From Hominisplanchenecus faecis (GTDB lineage Bacteria; Bacillota; Clostridia; Lachnospirales; Lachnospiraceae): 34,983 nt of DNA. The notes under the pieces were generated by a model. The model had not been told where the DNA came from. It saw nothing but the letters and a program-made list of their open reading frames with translations, and did no database searches. Where the stretch lies: assembly GCF_020687205.1 (NCBI RefSeq), contig NZ_JAJEQE010000036.1, positions 1 to 34,983 of the forward strand, given 5' to 3'. This document shows, piece after piece, positions 1 through 8,955 of this stretch. The translations under genes and the position numbers were made by a program. The first letter of the stretch is position 1, and each line of letters begins with the position of its first letter.

Positions 1-75
1 AACGCCTGTGGAGATAGTAGGTTACGAGGTCTGCGAAGCAGGAAGCCCATTGGCTTTAGACAATGGGTAGTTCAC
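1..75 (+). mobile_element. Right end of an IS200/IS605-family element (partial)
   Basis: The window opens with an open frame (stop at 145-147) that begins Asn-Ala-Cys-Gly-Asp, which would fit the C-terminus of a TnpB-like protein. It runs into a hairpin, CCCATTG at 46-52 pairing with CAATGGG at 61-67, with CTTTAG in the loop, and then GTAGTTCAC at 67-75. A subterminal hairpin followed by a short TTCAC-type terminus is what I know from right ends of IS605-like elements in Clostridia. The transposase body lies outside the window, so the family call is inference. It sits directly upstream of spoVAF and may have displaced that gene's native promoter. Confidence 0.5.
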
Positions 76-152
76 GAATGGAGGTCTAAAAGAATAAAAC
101 ACAGAAAAATGGAAATAATCACGATAGTGAGTAATAAGAAGAGGTGAAAAAT

Positions 153-1577
153 GTGCAGCAGAAGCTATCGACAAGCCTGGAAGAAAATCAGAAATATTTC
201 CGCCGGATTCTGCGGACGGACAAAAATTTTGACATCATCAGCAGAACGACGATGGTAGCAGACCGAAAAGCAGTCTATTACTTTGTGGATGGATTTTTAA
301 AAGAGAGCATTGTGGAAAAGTTACTGGAATTCTTTTATTCTGTGACCCCGGAAGATTTGCCGGAAGACAGCGAAGAGCTGTCAAAAGATGCCATGCCCTA
401 TGTAGAAGTTGAACTTTTAGAGGACTGTGAGCAGATCACAACGCAGATTTTATCGGGCGTGATGTGTCTGTTTATTGACGGGTATTCCAGATGCTTTGCC
501 ATGGACTGTCGTACCTATCCGATGCGAAGTGTCGAAGAGCCGGACAAAGACAAAGTACTGCGAGGACCAAGGGATGGTTTTGTGGAAACCATCGTATCCA
601 ATACAGCACTGATCCGAAGGAGAATCCGCAATCCGAAACTGTCCATGGAGATGAAAAATGTCGGAAGCACTTCGCATACCGATGTGGTACTGTGTTATAT
701 GGAAGATCGGGTAGATTCCGGATTCTTGCAGCAGATCGAAAAAAGGCTGGAGCGGATCAGAACGGATGCCTTGGCAATGAACCAGGAGAGTCTTGCAGAA
801 TGTCTTTATCCACATAAGTGGTACAATCCATTTCCGAAATTTAAATATACGGAGCGTCCGGATACGGCAGCAGCTGAGATCCTGGATGGGAAAATTGTGC
901 TTTTAACGGATAACTCTCCGGCAGTTATGATCCTTCCGGTATCGGTGTTTGACATTATGGAAGAAGCCGATGATTTTTATTTTCCGCCGGTGACCGGCAC
1001 GTATCTTCGTGTTACAAGGTTTGTCATAGCACTGCTGACACTGCTTCTGACCCCGACCTGGCTGCTTTTTTTACAGAATCCGCAGTGGATACCACCGCAG
1101 TTTGCGTTTATTAAAATAAGTGGAGATGTCTATGTTCCGCTCTTTGCACAGCTGCTGATCCTGGAATTTGCAATCGACGGTCTGAAACTGGCAGCGATTA
1201 ATACGCCGGGTATGCTGACAACGCCACTCAGTGTGATCGCCGGTCTTGTTGTCGGTGAATTTGCAGTCCAATCCGGGTGGTTTAATGCAGAGACGATGTT
1301 ATATATGGCATTTGTGGCAATCGCAAATTACACGCAGGCAAGCTATGAACTGGGATACGCCCTGAAATTTATGCGGATTCTGCTGCTGATCCTGACGGCG
1401 GTTTTCGGACTTGCCGGATATGCGGCAGGTCTGGTGATTACGTTCTTAAGTCTGCTTCTGAACCGTACAGTATCCGGAGAAAGTTATCTCTATCCGCTGA
1501 TCCCATTTGACGGAAAACAGTTTTGCAGAAGGATTTTCCGAAAAAGAATCCGGTTTGATATCAACCTGAAAGAATAA
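153..1577 (+). CDS. spoVAF: Stage V sporulation protein AF, GerA-family membrane protein
   Basis: Related to the A subunits of GerA-type germinant receptors; SpoVAF acts in the inner spore membrane during germination. The protein is about 474 residues, close to the roughly 490 of Bacillus SpoVAF. The first 280 residues are soluble and carry the family signature RGPRDGFVET, followed by an NTALIRRRIR-like stretch that resembles Bacillus SpoVAF closely. The last 190 residues contain about five hydrophobic segments and a basic tail. I place the start at GTG 153, because the ribosome site AGAGGTG (140-146) gives 6-nt spacing; an in-frame GTG at 144 would lie inside that site. No spoVA genes are visible beside it, and the upstream side is occupied by an insertion-sequence end. 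SpoVAF is preferred over a GerAA receptor subunit because no gerB or gerC partner follows. Confidence 0.92.
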   Translation: MQQKLSTSLEENQKYFRRILRTDKNFDIISRTTMVADRKAVYYFVDGFLKESIVEKLLEFFYSVTPEDLPEDSEELSKDAMPYVEVELLEDCEQITTQILSGVMCLFIDGYSRCFAMDCRTYPMRSVEEPDKDKVLRGPRDGFVETIVSNTALIRRRIRNPKLSMEMKNVGSTSHTDVVLCYMEDRVDSGFLQQIEKRLERIRTDALAMNQESLAECLYPHKWYNPFPKFKYTERPDTAAAEILDGKIVLLTDNSPAVMILPVSVFDIMEEADDFYFPPVTGTYLRVTRFVIALLTLLLTPTWLLFLQNPQWIPPQFAFIKISGDVYVPLFAQLLILEFAIDGLKLAAINTPGMLTTPLSVIAGLVVGEFAVQSGWFNAETMLYMAFVAIANYTQASYELGYALKFMRILLLILTAVFGLAGYAAGLVITFLSLLLNRTVSGESYLYPLIPFDGKQFCRRIFRKRIRFDINLKE

Positions 1578-1706
1578 TGAAGATAACAATGGGTGTGCTT
1601 TGAAAATCAAAATCGACACGAAGGAACATGAATAAAAAAAGTACACAGGATGCATATTAAGGATGGGCATAAGAAGCTCCGAAAAAGCAAAGAAAAGGAG
1701 AAGACT

Positions 1707-2129
1707 ATGAGAAGAGTAAGAAGCATGCTGGCAGTCCTTGGAATTGTCTGTGCACTTTCCGGTATCACAGGATGCAGCAACCGAAACGGAAATACATCGG
1801 CAACGAACGGAAGCGAAAGCAATATGCAGAACGGAAGCAATGGTATACAGACGGAAAGCAATATGCAAAACGGAAGCAGCGGTACACAGGCGGAAAGCAA
1901 TATGCAGAACGGAAGCAGCGGTACACAGGCAGAAAGCAACACACAGAAAAATAACAGCACAAAAAAGAACAGAAACCAGTCGGACACTTCACAGTCACGC
2001 CGCACAGACGGAGCAGATGGAGTACTCGATGATGCAGGCGATATCGTCCGTGATGCAGGTGATGCAGTCGGAGATGTGGTTGATGACCTGACCGGTGAGA
2101 CAACCGGCCGCAGTCGTATGACCGAGTAA
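1707..2129 (+). CDS. Small putative lipoprotein with 13-residue tandem repeats
   Basis: A 140-residue protein that I do not recognise as a named family. It has a basic start, a hydrophobic stretch and a lipobox-like Ile-Thr-Gly-Cys near residue 23, so it is probably exported and lipid-anchored. A Ser/Asn/Gln-rich linker follows, containing three exact-length 13-residue repeats (ESNMQNGSxGxQx) and a fourth partial copy. A basic patch then leads to an acidic helix-like end in which Asp-Ala-Gly-Asp-type units recur with valines, possibly amphipathic. ATG 1707 has AAAGGAG at 1694-1700; an in-frame ATG at 1650 has no good ribosome site and would place extra charged residues before the signal. It lies 129 nt after spoVAF and ends before a strong terminator, so cotranscription with spoVAF is possible but unproven. 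Confidence 0.75.
   Translation: MRRVRSMLAVLGIVCALSGITGCSNRNGNTSATNGSESNMQNGSNGIQTESNMQNGSSGTQAESNMQNGSSGTQAESNTQKNNSTKKNRNQSDTSQSRRTDGADGVLDDAGDIVRDAGDAVGDVVDDLTGETTGRSRMTE
1815..1931 (+). repeat. Three 39-bp tandem repeats inside the lipoprotein gene
   Basis: Units at 1815-1853, 1854-1892 and 1893-1931 each encode 13 residues, with a decayed fourth copy starting at 1932. The second and third units are nearly identical at the DNA level, so copy number may change by slippage or recombination without breaking the frame. Confidence 0.9.
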
Positions 2130-2149
2130 AGATGAGGATTCGCTGAGGT

Positions 2150-2191
2150 AAGTCATGGGGGCAGAAACGCTGCCTCTGTGGCTTCTTTTTT
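2150..2191 (+). terminator. Rho-independent terminator after the lipoprotein gene
   Basis: A 15-bp stem (2150-2164 with 2170-2184, several G-U pairs) around the loop AAACG is followed by a run of T ending at 2191. It separates the sporulation/lipoprotein genes from hisA. Confidence 0.85.
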
Positions 2192-2261
2192 GGATTTACA
2201 GCCAGATGTGCGAAAATTATTTTGCTACAAAGCAATTCTCAAAAATCTGGAGAATATCTGC

Positions 2262-2290
2262 TGGACAAAGAAAACAGGCTTTTCTATAAT
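2262..2290 (+). promoter_or_regulatory. Probable sigma-A promoter of hisA
   Basis: TGGACA at 2262-2267 and TATAAT at 2285-2290 are separated by 17 bp. This would give a leader of about 140 nt before hisA, in which I see no T-box or known riboswitch motif. Confidence 0.7.
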
Positions 2291-2438
2291 GAAAACGTCA
2301 GAGGTTCTGTGTGGGTACAATGATCAGACCAGCGTGCAGATGCATAGCAATTTTGACAGGAACATGCAAAGAGACGACAGGAATCGAGGGTCAGTTTTCG
2401 AGAGTCGGATCTGAATAACAGAAAAAGAGGAGAAACGT

Positions 2439-3233
2439 ATGAGATTTCGACCATGCATTGATATACATAACGGAAAAGTAAAACAGATCGTAGGAGGAAG
2501 CTTAAGAGACGAAGGAGATCAGGCAAAGGAAAATTTTGTGTCTACACAGGATGCGGCATTTTTTGCAGAGATGTATCAGAAAGACCGGATAAGCGGCGGA
2601 CATGTGATTTTGCTGAATGCAAAAGATTCTCCGTTTTATGAAAAAACAAAAGAGCAGGCCATGCTGGCACTTCGGACGTATCCAGGAGGACTGCAGGTTG
2701 GAGGCGGCATTACCGATGAGAATGCGAAAGATTTTCTGGAAGCCGGAGCTTCTCATGTGATCGTTACCAGCTTTGTATTTAAAAACGGCGTTTTTTACCG
2801 AGAAAATCTGGAAAAGCTGCTTCGGACAGTCGGAAAAGAACATCTGGTGCTGGATTTAAGCTGCCGCAGAAAAGAAGACGGATACTCTATCGTCACAGAC
2901 CGCTGGCAGAAGTTTACCGATGTAAAGTTAAGCGAGAAGGTACTTGACGAACTTTCCGGTTGCTGCGATGAATTTCTGGTGCATGCAGTGGATGCAGAAG
3001 GAAAAGCACAGGGAATCGAAAGAGAACTGGCAGATATGCTCGGAAGATGGCAGGGCATACCGGTCACCTATGCCGGTGGCGTGGGAAGTTTTGCAGATCT
3101 TCAGGAACTGAAAAAACTTGGCAGAGATCACATCGATGTTACGATAGGAAGTGCCCTGGATCTCTTTGGGGGAAGTATGCCTTACCGGGAAGTTCTGCGT
3201 GTGTGTGCCGCCAATTTGGATGAGAATTCATAA
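2439..3233 (+). CDS. hisA: HisA, phosphoribosylformimino-AICAR-phosphate isomerase, eukaryotic type
   Basis: Catalyses the Amadori rearrangement in histidine synthesis (ProFAR to PRFAR) in the cytoplasm. The 264-residue (beta/alpha)8 barrel has the paired catalytic Asp positions, D8 in CIDIHNG and D139 in VLDLSCR. Its wording follows yeast HIS6 rather than ordinary bacterial HisA: the opening has KVKQIVGG, and later come LQVGGGI, LDLSCR, FLVHAVDAEG and the ending GSALDLFGG. This matches the eukaryotic-type HisA subfamily, which also occurs in some Clostridia. ATG 2439 is preceded by AAAGAGGAGA (2423-2432). No other his gene is nearby and the gene has its own promoter, so it is a lone his gene. 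A role other than HisA is unlikely, given the conservation of both catalytic halves. Confidence 0.9.
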   Translation: MRFRPCIDIHNGKVKQIVGGSLRDEGDQAKENFVSTQDAAFFAEMYQKDRISGGHVILLNAKDSPFYEKTKEQAMLALRTYPGGLQVGGGITDENAKDFLEAGASHVIVTSFVFKNGVFYRENLEKLLRTVGKEHLVLDLSCRRKEDGYSIVTDRWQKFTDVKLSEKVLDELSGCCDEFLVHAVDAEGKAQGIERELADMLGRWQGIPVTYAGGVGSFADLQELKKLGRDHIDVTIGSALDLFGGSMPYREVLRVCAANLDENS

Positions 3234-3269
3234 GATAGTATAAAAAAACTAAAAACTTTGCAAAAGTGA

Positions 3270-3298
3270 TTGAAAATATTGTGGAAAATTGCTATAAT
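3270..3298 (+). promoter_or_regulatory. Promoter of hpf
   Basis: TTGAAA at 3270-3275, a 17-bp spacer and a perfect TATAAT at 3293-3298, about 45 nt before the hpf start. One of the clearest promoters in the window. Confidence 0.85.
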
Positions 3299-3349
3299 GT
3301 TCACATAGCAGTTTCAACTGCAAATATAGATGCAAAGGAGTTGGGTATC

Positions 3350-3880
3350 ATGCGTTTTACAATTCGTGGAAAAAATATCGAAGTGACAGAGGGGTTAAGA
3401 AGTGCAGTCACAGAAAAGCTTGGAAAGCTTGAAAAATATTTCACTCCTGAGACAGAGATTATTGTAACTTTGAGCGTGGAAAAAGACAGACAGAAAATCG
3501 AAGTAACCATTCCGGTAAAAGGAAATATCATCCGCTCAGAGCAGGTAAGCAATGATATGTATGTTTCTATTGATCTTGTGGAAGAAGTCATTGAAAGACA
3601 GCTTCGTAAATATAAGACAAAAATTATAGGCAAACATAAAGACGGAGGAAACCTCCGCAAAGAATTCATCGAAAAAGAGAACGAAGGTGAAGAAGAGGAA
3701 GTAAAGATCATCCGTACAAAACAGTTCGGTATGAAACCGATGTTCCCGGAAGATGCATGTGTACAGATGGAACTGCTCGGACACAGTTTCTTTGTATTCC
3801 GTAATGCAGATACAGACGAAGTCAACGTTGTGTATAAGAGAAAAGGAAATACATATGGACTGATCGAGCCGGAGTGCTAG
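3350..3880 (+). CDS. hpf: Ribosome hibernation-promoting factor, long form
   Basis: Binds the 30S decoding region and drives 100S ribosome dimers in resting cells. The 176-residue protein has the N-terminal HPF/YfiA beta-alpha fold (about residues 1-100, opening MRFTIRGKNIEVTEGLR). An acidic, Glu-rich linker around residues 105-118 joins it to the C-terminal dimerisation domain (about 120-176, with RTKQFGMKPM and ending YGLIEPE), so this is the long form. The start is ATG 3350 with AAAGGAG at 3334-3340. A longer in-frame reading from 3266 is rejected because it runs through the promoter. The gene is monocistronic, with a strong promoter in front and a large hairpin terminator behind. The hpf-secA-prfB order is common in Firmicutes. 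Confidence 0.95.
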   Translation: MRFTIRGKNIEVTEGLRSAVTEKLGKLEKYFTPETEIIVTLSVEKDRQKIEVTIPVKGNIIRSEQVSNDMYVSIDLVEEVIERQLRKYKTKIIGKHKDGGNLRKEFIEKENEGEEEEVKIIRTKQFGMKPMFPEDACVQMELLGHSFFVFRNADTDEVNVVYKRKGNTYGLIEPEC

Positions 3881-3939
3881 GATCGACCGGATAAAAGAGC
3901 TACACCATCTGAAATAAAACAGTAAAGTAAATCAATAGC

Positions 3940-4002
3940 TGCCGCAGGATGCACAGTTCAGCCGTAGATTTTTTGGTGAACGCATGTCTGCGGCAACTTT
4001 TT
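3940..4002 (+). terminator. Long hairpin terminator between hpf and secA
   Basis: TGCCGCAG (3940-3947) pairs with CTGCGGCA (3988-3995). Inside it, ATGC/GCAT and GTTCA/TGAAC pair further. A T run follows. The stem is unusually long for a terminator. Confidence 0.75.
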
Positions 4003-4044
4003 AAGTTCTTATCCGCTGTTCATAGGTTATTTACAAAAATTTAA

Positions 4045-4073
4045 TTGTCTATGAAGTGATAAAGTGATAGAAT
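4045..4073 (+). promoter_or_regulatory. Probable promoter of secA-prfB
   Basis: TTGTCT at 4045-4050 and TAGAAT at 4068-4073 with a 17-bp spacer, 44 nt before the secA start codon. Confidence 0.65.
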
Positions 4074-4117
4074 GGAACTGTTTTTAAGGTAATTAATGTG
4101 ATAGGAGAATATAGACA

Positions 4118-6679
4118 ATGAATGTGTTTCAGAAAATGTTCGGTACGCATAGTGAACGTGAAGTAAAGCGAATTATGCCGCTGGTTGAAAAAATTGAAAA
4201 ACTGCGTCCGACAATGATAGAGCTCTCTGACGAAGAACTGAGAGGCAAAACAGCAGAATACAAAAAAAGACTGGCAGAAGGAGAGACTCTGGACGACCTG
4301 CTTCCTGAGGCATACGCTACCGTTCGTGAATCTGCACGACGCGTACTGAATATGGAACATTACCGTGTACAGCTGATCGGAGGTATCATTCTGCATCAGG
4401 GGCGTATCGCAGAGATGAGAACAGGTGAAGGTAAAACACTTGTATCTACCTTACCGGCATATCTGAACGCTCTGGAAGGAAAAGGAGTTCATGTAGTAAC
4501 GGTCAATGATTATCTGGCACGTCGAGATTCTGAGTGGATGGGAAAAGTCCATGAGTTTCTTGGTCTGACCGTTGGATGTGTACTGAATTCCATGGACAGT
4601 GAAGAGAGACGTAAACAGTATAACTGCGATATCACTTACATCACCAACAACGAGGACGGTTTCGATTATCTGCGTGATAACATGGTTATTTATAAAGAAC
4701 AGCTCGTTCAGAGAGATCTGCATTATGCGATCATCGACGAGGTGGACTCAGTCCTGATCGACGAGGCACGTACACCGCTGATCATTTCCGGTCAGAGCGG
4801 CAAGTCCACAAAACTGTACGAAGTCTGCGACATTCTGGCAAAACAGCTGGAGCGTGGTGAAGCCAGCGGTGAAGTGACTAAAATGTCGGCCATTATGGGC
4901 GAGGAGATCACAGAGACCGGTGACTATATCGTAAATGAAAAAGATAAAGTCGTAACACTGACACAGGATGGTGTTAAGAAAGTAGAACAGTTCTTCCAGA
5001 TCGATAACCTTTCCGATCCGGAGAACCTGGAGATCCAGCACAATATCAACCTGGCACTGCGTGCACACAGTCTGATGCACCGTGATCAGGATTATGTAGT
5101 AAAAGATGATGAAGTACTGATCGTAGACGAGTTTACCGGACGTATCATGCCGGGAAGACGCTACTCGGATGGCCTGCATCAGGCAATCGAGGCAAAAGAG
5201 CATGTAAAGGTAAAACGTGAGAGCAAGACACTTGCAACGATCACATTCCAGAACTTCTTCAATAAATATAAAAAGAAAGCCGGCATGACCGGTACTGCAC
5301 TTACCGAAGAAAAAGAGTTCCGTGATATCTACGGAATGGACGTAGTTGAGATCCCTACCAACAGACCGGTTCTCCGTAAAGACCTGGATGATGCGGTATA
5401 CATGACCAAAAAAGAAAAATTCCATGCCGTTGTGGATGAAATTGAAAAAGCCCATGAAAAGGGACAGCCGGTTCTGGTTGGTACCATCACCATTGAGACA
5501 TCCGAACTTCTGAGCGGCATGTTAAAGAGACGCGGCATTTCGCACAAAGTCCTCAATGCGAAGTTCCATGAGCTGGAGGCTGAAATCGTAGCAGAGGCAG
5601 GTCGTCACGGAGCCGTTACGATCGCAACGAACATGGCCGGTCGTGGTACCGATATCAAGCTGGATGATGAGGCAAAGGCAGCCGGCGGTCTGAAGATCAT
5701 CGGTACCGAGCGTCATGAATCCAGACGTATCGACAATCAGCTGCGTGGACGTTCCGGACGACAGGGTGACCCGGGAGAATCCAGATTCTATATTTCGCTG
5801 GAAGATGACCTGATGCGTCTGTTCGGTTCCGAGCGTCTGATGAGCATCTTTAAATCCATCGGTGTTGCAGAAAACGAGCAGATCGAGCACAAAATGCTTT
5901 CCAGTGCAATCGAGAAAGCACAGATGAAGATCGAAGGAAACAACTACGGTATCCGTAAAAACCTGCTGGAGTACGACCAGGTCAACAACGAGCAGCGTGA
6001 AATCATTTACAAAGAGCGTCGCCGTGTTCTGGACGGAGAGAGTATGCGTGATTCCATCTTCAAGATGATCACAGACATCGTGGACAATACCGTTGATATG
6101 TGCATTTCTGATGATCAGGATACTTCAGAATGGAATCTTCAGGAACTGAACGGACTTCTGATCCCGATCATTCCGCTGCCGAAGATTGAGATTTCACAGA
6201 AAATGAAGAAAAATGAGCTCAAACAGATGCTCAAAGAGCAGGCTGTGAAGCTGTATGAGATGAAAGAAGCAGAGTTCCCGGAACCGGAACAGATCCGTGA
6301 ACTGGAGCGAGTGATCCTTCTGAAAGTCATCGACCGCAAGTGGATGGATCATATCGACGATATGGATCAGCTGCGTCAGGGTATCGGACTTCAGGCTTAC
6401 GGTCAGAAAGATCCTCTGGTAGAATACAAGATGAGTGCTTACGAGATGTTCGATGCAATGTCTGCGGCAATCCAGGAAGACACTCTGAAGCTTCTGTACC
6501 ATGTAAGCATGGAACAGAAAGTAGAACGTGAAGAAGTTGCAAAAGTAACCGGAACAAACAAAGATGATTCCGTACAGAATGCACCTCAGAAACGTGAAGA
6601 AAAGAAGATTTATCCAAACGATCCGTGCCCATGCGGAAGCGGAAAGAAATATAAACAGTGCTGCGGAAGAAAGAAATAA
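4118..6679 (+). CDS. secA: Preprotein translocase ATPase SecA
   Basis: Motor ATPase that pushes unfolded preproteins through SecYEG at the cytoplasmic face of the membrane. The protein is 853 residues, normal for a Firmicutes SecA. Walker A is RTGEGKT (101-107) and Walker B DEVD (207-210), followed by [11 protein letters not shown]. The preprotein cross-linking domain, second helicase half ([20 protein letters not shown]) and helical scaffold follow in the usual order. The C-terminus carries the zinc-binding, SecB/ribosome-contacting motif [13 protein letters not shown], preceded by a flexible linker. ATG 4118 has AGGAG at 4103-4107. prfB follows after 44 nt with no terminator between, so the two are cotranscribed. 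No second secA is visible. Confidence 0.98.
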   Translation: MNVFQKMFGTHSEREVKRIMPLVEKIEKLRPTMIELSDEELRGKTAEYKKRLAEGETLDDLLPEAYATVRESARRVLNMEHYRVQLIGGIILHQGRIAEMRTGEGKTLVSTLPAYLNALEGKGVHVVTVNDYLARRDSEWMGKVHEFLGLTVGCVLNSMDSEERRKQYNCDITYITNNEDGFDYLRDNMVIYKEQLVQRDLHYAIIDEVDSVLIDEARTPLIISGQSGKSTKLYEVCDILAKQLERGEASGEVTKMSAIMGEEITETGDYIVNEKDKVVTLTQDGVKKVEQFFQIDNLSDPENLEIQHNINLALRAHSLMHRDQDYVVKDDEVLIVDEFTGRIMPGRRYSDGLHQAIEAKEHVKVKRESKTLATITFQNFFNKYKKKAGMTGTALTEEKEFRDIYGMDVVEIPTNRPVLRKDLDDAVYMTKKEKFHAVVDEIEKAHEKGQPVLVGTITIETSELLSGMLKRRGISHKVLNAKFHELEAEIVAEAGRHGAVTIATNMAGRGTDIKLDDEAKAAGGLKIIGTERHESRRIDNQLRGRSGRQGDPGESRFYISLEDDLMRLFGSERLMSIFKSIGVAENEQIEHKMLSSAIEKAQMKIEGNNYGIRKNLLEYDQVNNEQREIIYKERRRVLDGESMRDSIFKMITDIVDNTVDMCISDDQDTSEWNLQELNGLLIPIIPLPKIEISQKMKKNELKQMLKEQAVKLYEMKEAEFPEPEQIRELERVILLKVIDRKWMDHIDDMDQLRQGIGLQAYGQKDPLVEYKMSAYEMFDAMSAAIQEDTLKLLYHVSMEQKVEREEVAKVTGTNKDDSVQNAPQKREEKKIYPNDPCPCGSGKKYKQCCGRKK

Positions 6680-6723
6680 ACACCTCGCAGTGACTGAAAA
6701 TAAAAAAGAAAGAGGTGAAGCAA

Positions 6724-7864
6724 GTGGTTGAATTAGATCAGTTTAAGTATGAATTAAACAATTTTAAGGAACCATTAGTGGAAGTGAGGGATTCACTTTG
6801 ACCTGGCTAACAAAGAGCAGCGTATCCAGGAATTAGAAAGAGAGATGGAAGCTCCTGATTTCTGGGATAACCCGGAAAAATCACAGGAATCCATGAAAAA
6901 TTTAAAGAGCATGAAAGACGATATCGCCATTTATGCCAAGTTAAAAGATGAGTTTGATGAGATCGAAACTCTGATCGAGATGGCAGCAGAGGAAAACGAT
7001 GAATCTCTGATACCAGAGATTCAGGATCTTCTGGATGATTTCAGGAAAACTTATGATGATATCCGTATAAAAACACTGTTATCCGGAGAATACGATAAGG
7101 ATAATGCGATCGTGACGCTCCATGCGGGAGCAGGCGGAACAGAGTCCTGCGACTGGGCGGGCATGCTGTACCGTATGTATACCAGATGGGCGGACAAACA
7201 TGGTTTTGCAGTGGATGTGCTGGATTATCTGGATGGCGATGAGGCGGGCATCAAGTCCGTTACCTTCCAGGTTAACGGAGAAAATGCCTACGGCTATCTC
7301 AAATCCGAAAAGGGTGTCCACAGACTGGTCCGTATCTCACCGTTCAATGCGGCTGGAAAGAGACAGACCTCGTTTGTATCCTGCGATGTCATGCCGGATA
7401 TTGAGGAAGACATCGATATCGAGATCCGGGATGAAGATCTGCGTATCGATACTTACCGTTCCAGCGGAGCCGGCGGTCAGCATATCAACAAGACCTCCTC
7501 GGCGATCCGTATCACCCATCTGCCGACCAACATCGTTGTTCAGTGCCAGAATGAGCGTTCCCAGCACATGAACAAAGACAAAGCGATGCAGATGCTGAAA
7601 GCAAAGTTGTATCTGCTGCAGCAGCAGGAGAATGCAGAGAAGCTTTCCGGTATCCGCGGTGAAGTCAAGGAGATTGGCTGGGGAAACCAGATCCGTTCCT
7701 ATGTCATGCAGCCGTATACGATGGTAAAAGACCACAGAACGAATGCAGAAACAGGAAATGTGGACAGCGTGATGGACGGCGGTATTGACCTGTTTATCAA
7801 TGCTTACCTGAAGTGGATCACACTTGGCGAGTCTTCCGGAGAAGCAGGCGATATGCCGGATTAA
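6724..7864 (+). CDS. prfB: Peptide chain release factor 2, +1 programmed frameshift
   Basis: Releases finished peptides at UGA and UAA codons. The gene is read in two frames: GTG 6724 through codon CTT 6796-6798 (25 codons), an in-frame TGA at 6799-6801, then the +1 frame from GAC 6800 to the stop at 7864. The product is about 379 residues. The start is supported by AGAGGTG at 6711-6717. The second frame carries the RF2-specific anticodon-like SPF (in RLVRISPFNAAG) and the catalytic GGQ (in SSGAGGQHINKT). A reading from ATG 6845 alone would lose the N-terminal domain. The shift is autoregulatory: low RF2 stalls the ribosome at TGA and favours frameshifting. It follows secA in one transcript and ends before a terminator. 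Confidence 0.95.
6782..6801 (+). promoter_or_regulatory. prfB recoding site with overlapping hairpin
   Basis: The slippery codon CTT plus TGAC (6796-6802) is the standard RF2 frameshift heptamer. The upstream Shine-Dalgarno-like element is weak and slightly distant, GAGGG at 6786-6790. A perfect 6-bp inverted repeat, AAGTGA (6782-6787) with TCACTT (6793-6798), has GGGAT in its loop and includes the slippery codon itself. Confidence 0.85.
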
Positions 7865-7909
7865 GAGCAAGAATAAAATACAGGAAACTGTATGGAACAT
7901 GATAGAAGA

Positions 7910-7935
7910 AAATCTGTCTTCGGGCAGATTTTTTT
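7910..7935 (+). terminator. Terminator of secA-prfB
   Basis: AAATCTGTC and GGCAGATTT form a stem closed by a TTCG tetraloop, with a T run at its end. A compact, classic intrinsic terminator. Confidence 0.9.
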
Positions 7936-7971
7936 CGCTTTTTATCAGCAAAGCAAGAAGGAGAATCTGAT

Positions 7972-8898
7972 ATGGCAAAACGTATTTTGAATATGACAGC
8001 AGAAGAAATGACGCATGCAACAAAAAGTGAACTGATCGAAGCGATCGCAGGCAGCGAGGGAAGGGTTCTTGCAAGTGAGACGATCGGCATCACGATTCCT
8101 CTGCTTACCGATGTGACCAATGCAGAGTTTGCAGCTTCCATGGGAGCAGACCTGATCCTTCTGAACATGTTTGATGTGCAGGAGCCAAAAATCATGGCAC
8201 TGCCGGAAGTGGAAAAAGAAGAGACGGTACGAGAAGTAAAACGTCTGACCGGACGTATGGTCGGCATCAATCTGGAACCGGTGGAAGAAAGCTATGCTTC
8301 CGATAACAAAGAGAACCTGTGGGAGATGAGTGCCGGACGTTATGCAACGGTGGAAAATGCCATTCAGGCTCAGAAAATGGGCGTGGATTTGATCGTTCTG
8401 ACCGGCAATCCGGGAAATGGAGTGAGCAATCCGGCGATCATTTCTTCCCTGAAAGCAATCTCAGAGGCAGTTGGAGAAAAGATCATGCTGGCGGCCGGGA
8501 AAATGCATGCCTCCGGTATCATCGGCGAAGGCGGCGAGAACATCATCACGAAAGAAGATATCCGCCAGTTTGCAGAGGCAGGAGCCGATATCATTCTGCT
8601 GCCGGCACCGGGAACCGTGCCTGGCATCACGACCGAATATGTGCGGAAACTGATCAGTTATGCACACAGCCTGAAAAAACTGACGATCACATCGATCGGA
8701 ACTTCTCAGGAAGGTGCGGACACCGATACGATCAAACGCATCGCACTGGAGTGCAAGATGGCAGGAACCGACATCCACCATATCGGTGATTCCGGATACG
8801 TGGGAATGGCACTGCCGGAAAATATTATGGTGTACGGAACCGTGATCCGCGGAATCCGCCATCAGTATCACAGAATGGCACAGTCCATCCGCAGATAA
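7972..8898 (+). CDS. Conserved barrel-like protein of unknown function (DUF7916-like)
   Basis: A 308-residue cytoplasmic protein whose pattern suggests a TIM barrel. Repeated beta-alpha units carry short ligand-type motifs at strand ends: GADLILLNMFDVQEP, MVGINLEPVEE, VDLIVLTGNPGNGVSN, IMLAAGKMHASG, GADIILLPAPGTVPGITTE and GTDIHHIGDSGY. I believe databases hold this family as DUF7916, earlier mislabelled haloacid-dehalogenase-like. No dehalogenase DxDxT motif is present, so that name should not be used. The Gly-rich loop at the last strand resembles phosphate-binding sites of barrel enzymes, so a phosphorylated substrate is possible (inference). ATG 7972 has AGAAGGAG just upstream. It stands alone between two terminators, and its substrate cannot be told from context. 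Confidence 0.75.
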   Translation: MAKRILNMTAEEMTHATKSELIEAIAGSEGRVLASETIGITIPLLTDVTNAEFAASMGADLILLNMFDVQEPKIMALPEVEKEETVREVKRLTGRMVGINLEPVEESYASDNKENLWEMSAGRYATVENAIQAQKMGVDLIVLTGNPGNGVSNPAIISSLKAISEAVGEKIMLAAGKMHASGIIGEGGENIITKEDIRQFAEAGADIILLPAPGTVPGITTEYVRKLISYAHSLKKLTITSIGTSQEGADTDTIKRIALECKMAGTDIHHIGDSGYVGMALPENIMVYGTVIRGIRHQYHRMAQSIRR

Positions 8899-8955
8899 AT
8901 ATCAGTGAAGTTTTGTACTGCAACAAGTAAGGTACAAAATCACAGCAAAAAGCTT

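Noticed and set aside
1815-1946. Regular 39-bp repeats that might suggest a CRISPR array
   Set aside because: Units are directly joined without spacers and encode a 13-residue protein repeat.
2178-2414. Small open frame of 78 codons before hisA
   Set aside because: It overlaps the terminator tail and the hisA promoter, lacks a ribosome site and resembles no protein.
6845-7864. prfB taken as starting at ATG 6845
   Set aside because: This would remove the N-terminal domain; the upstream frame with CTT TGAC shows the standard RF2 frameshift.
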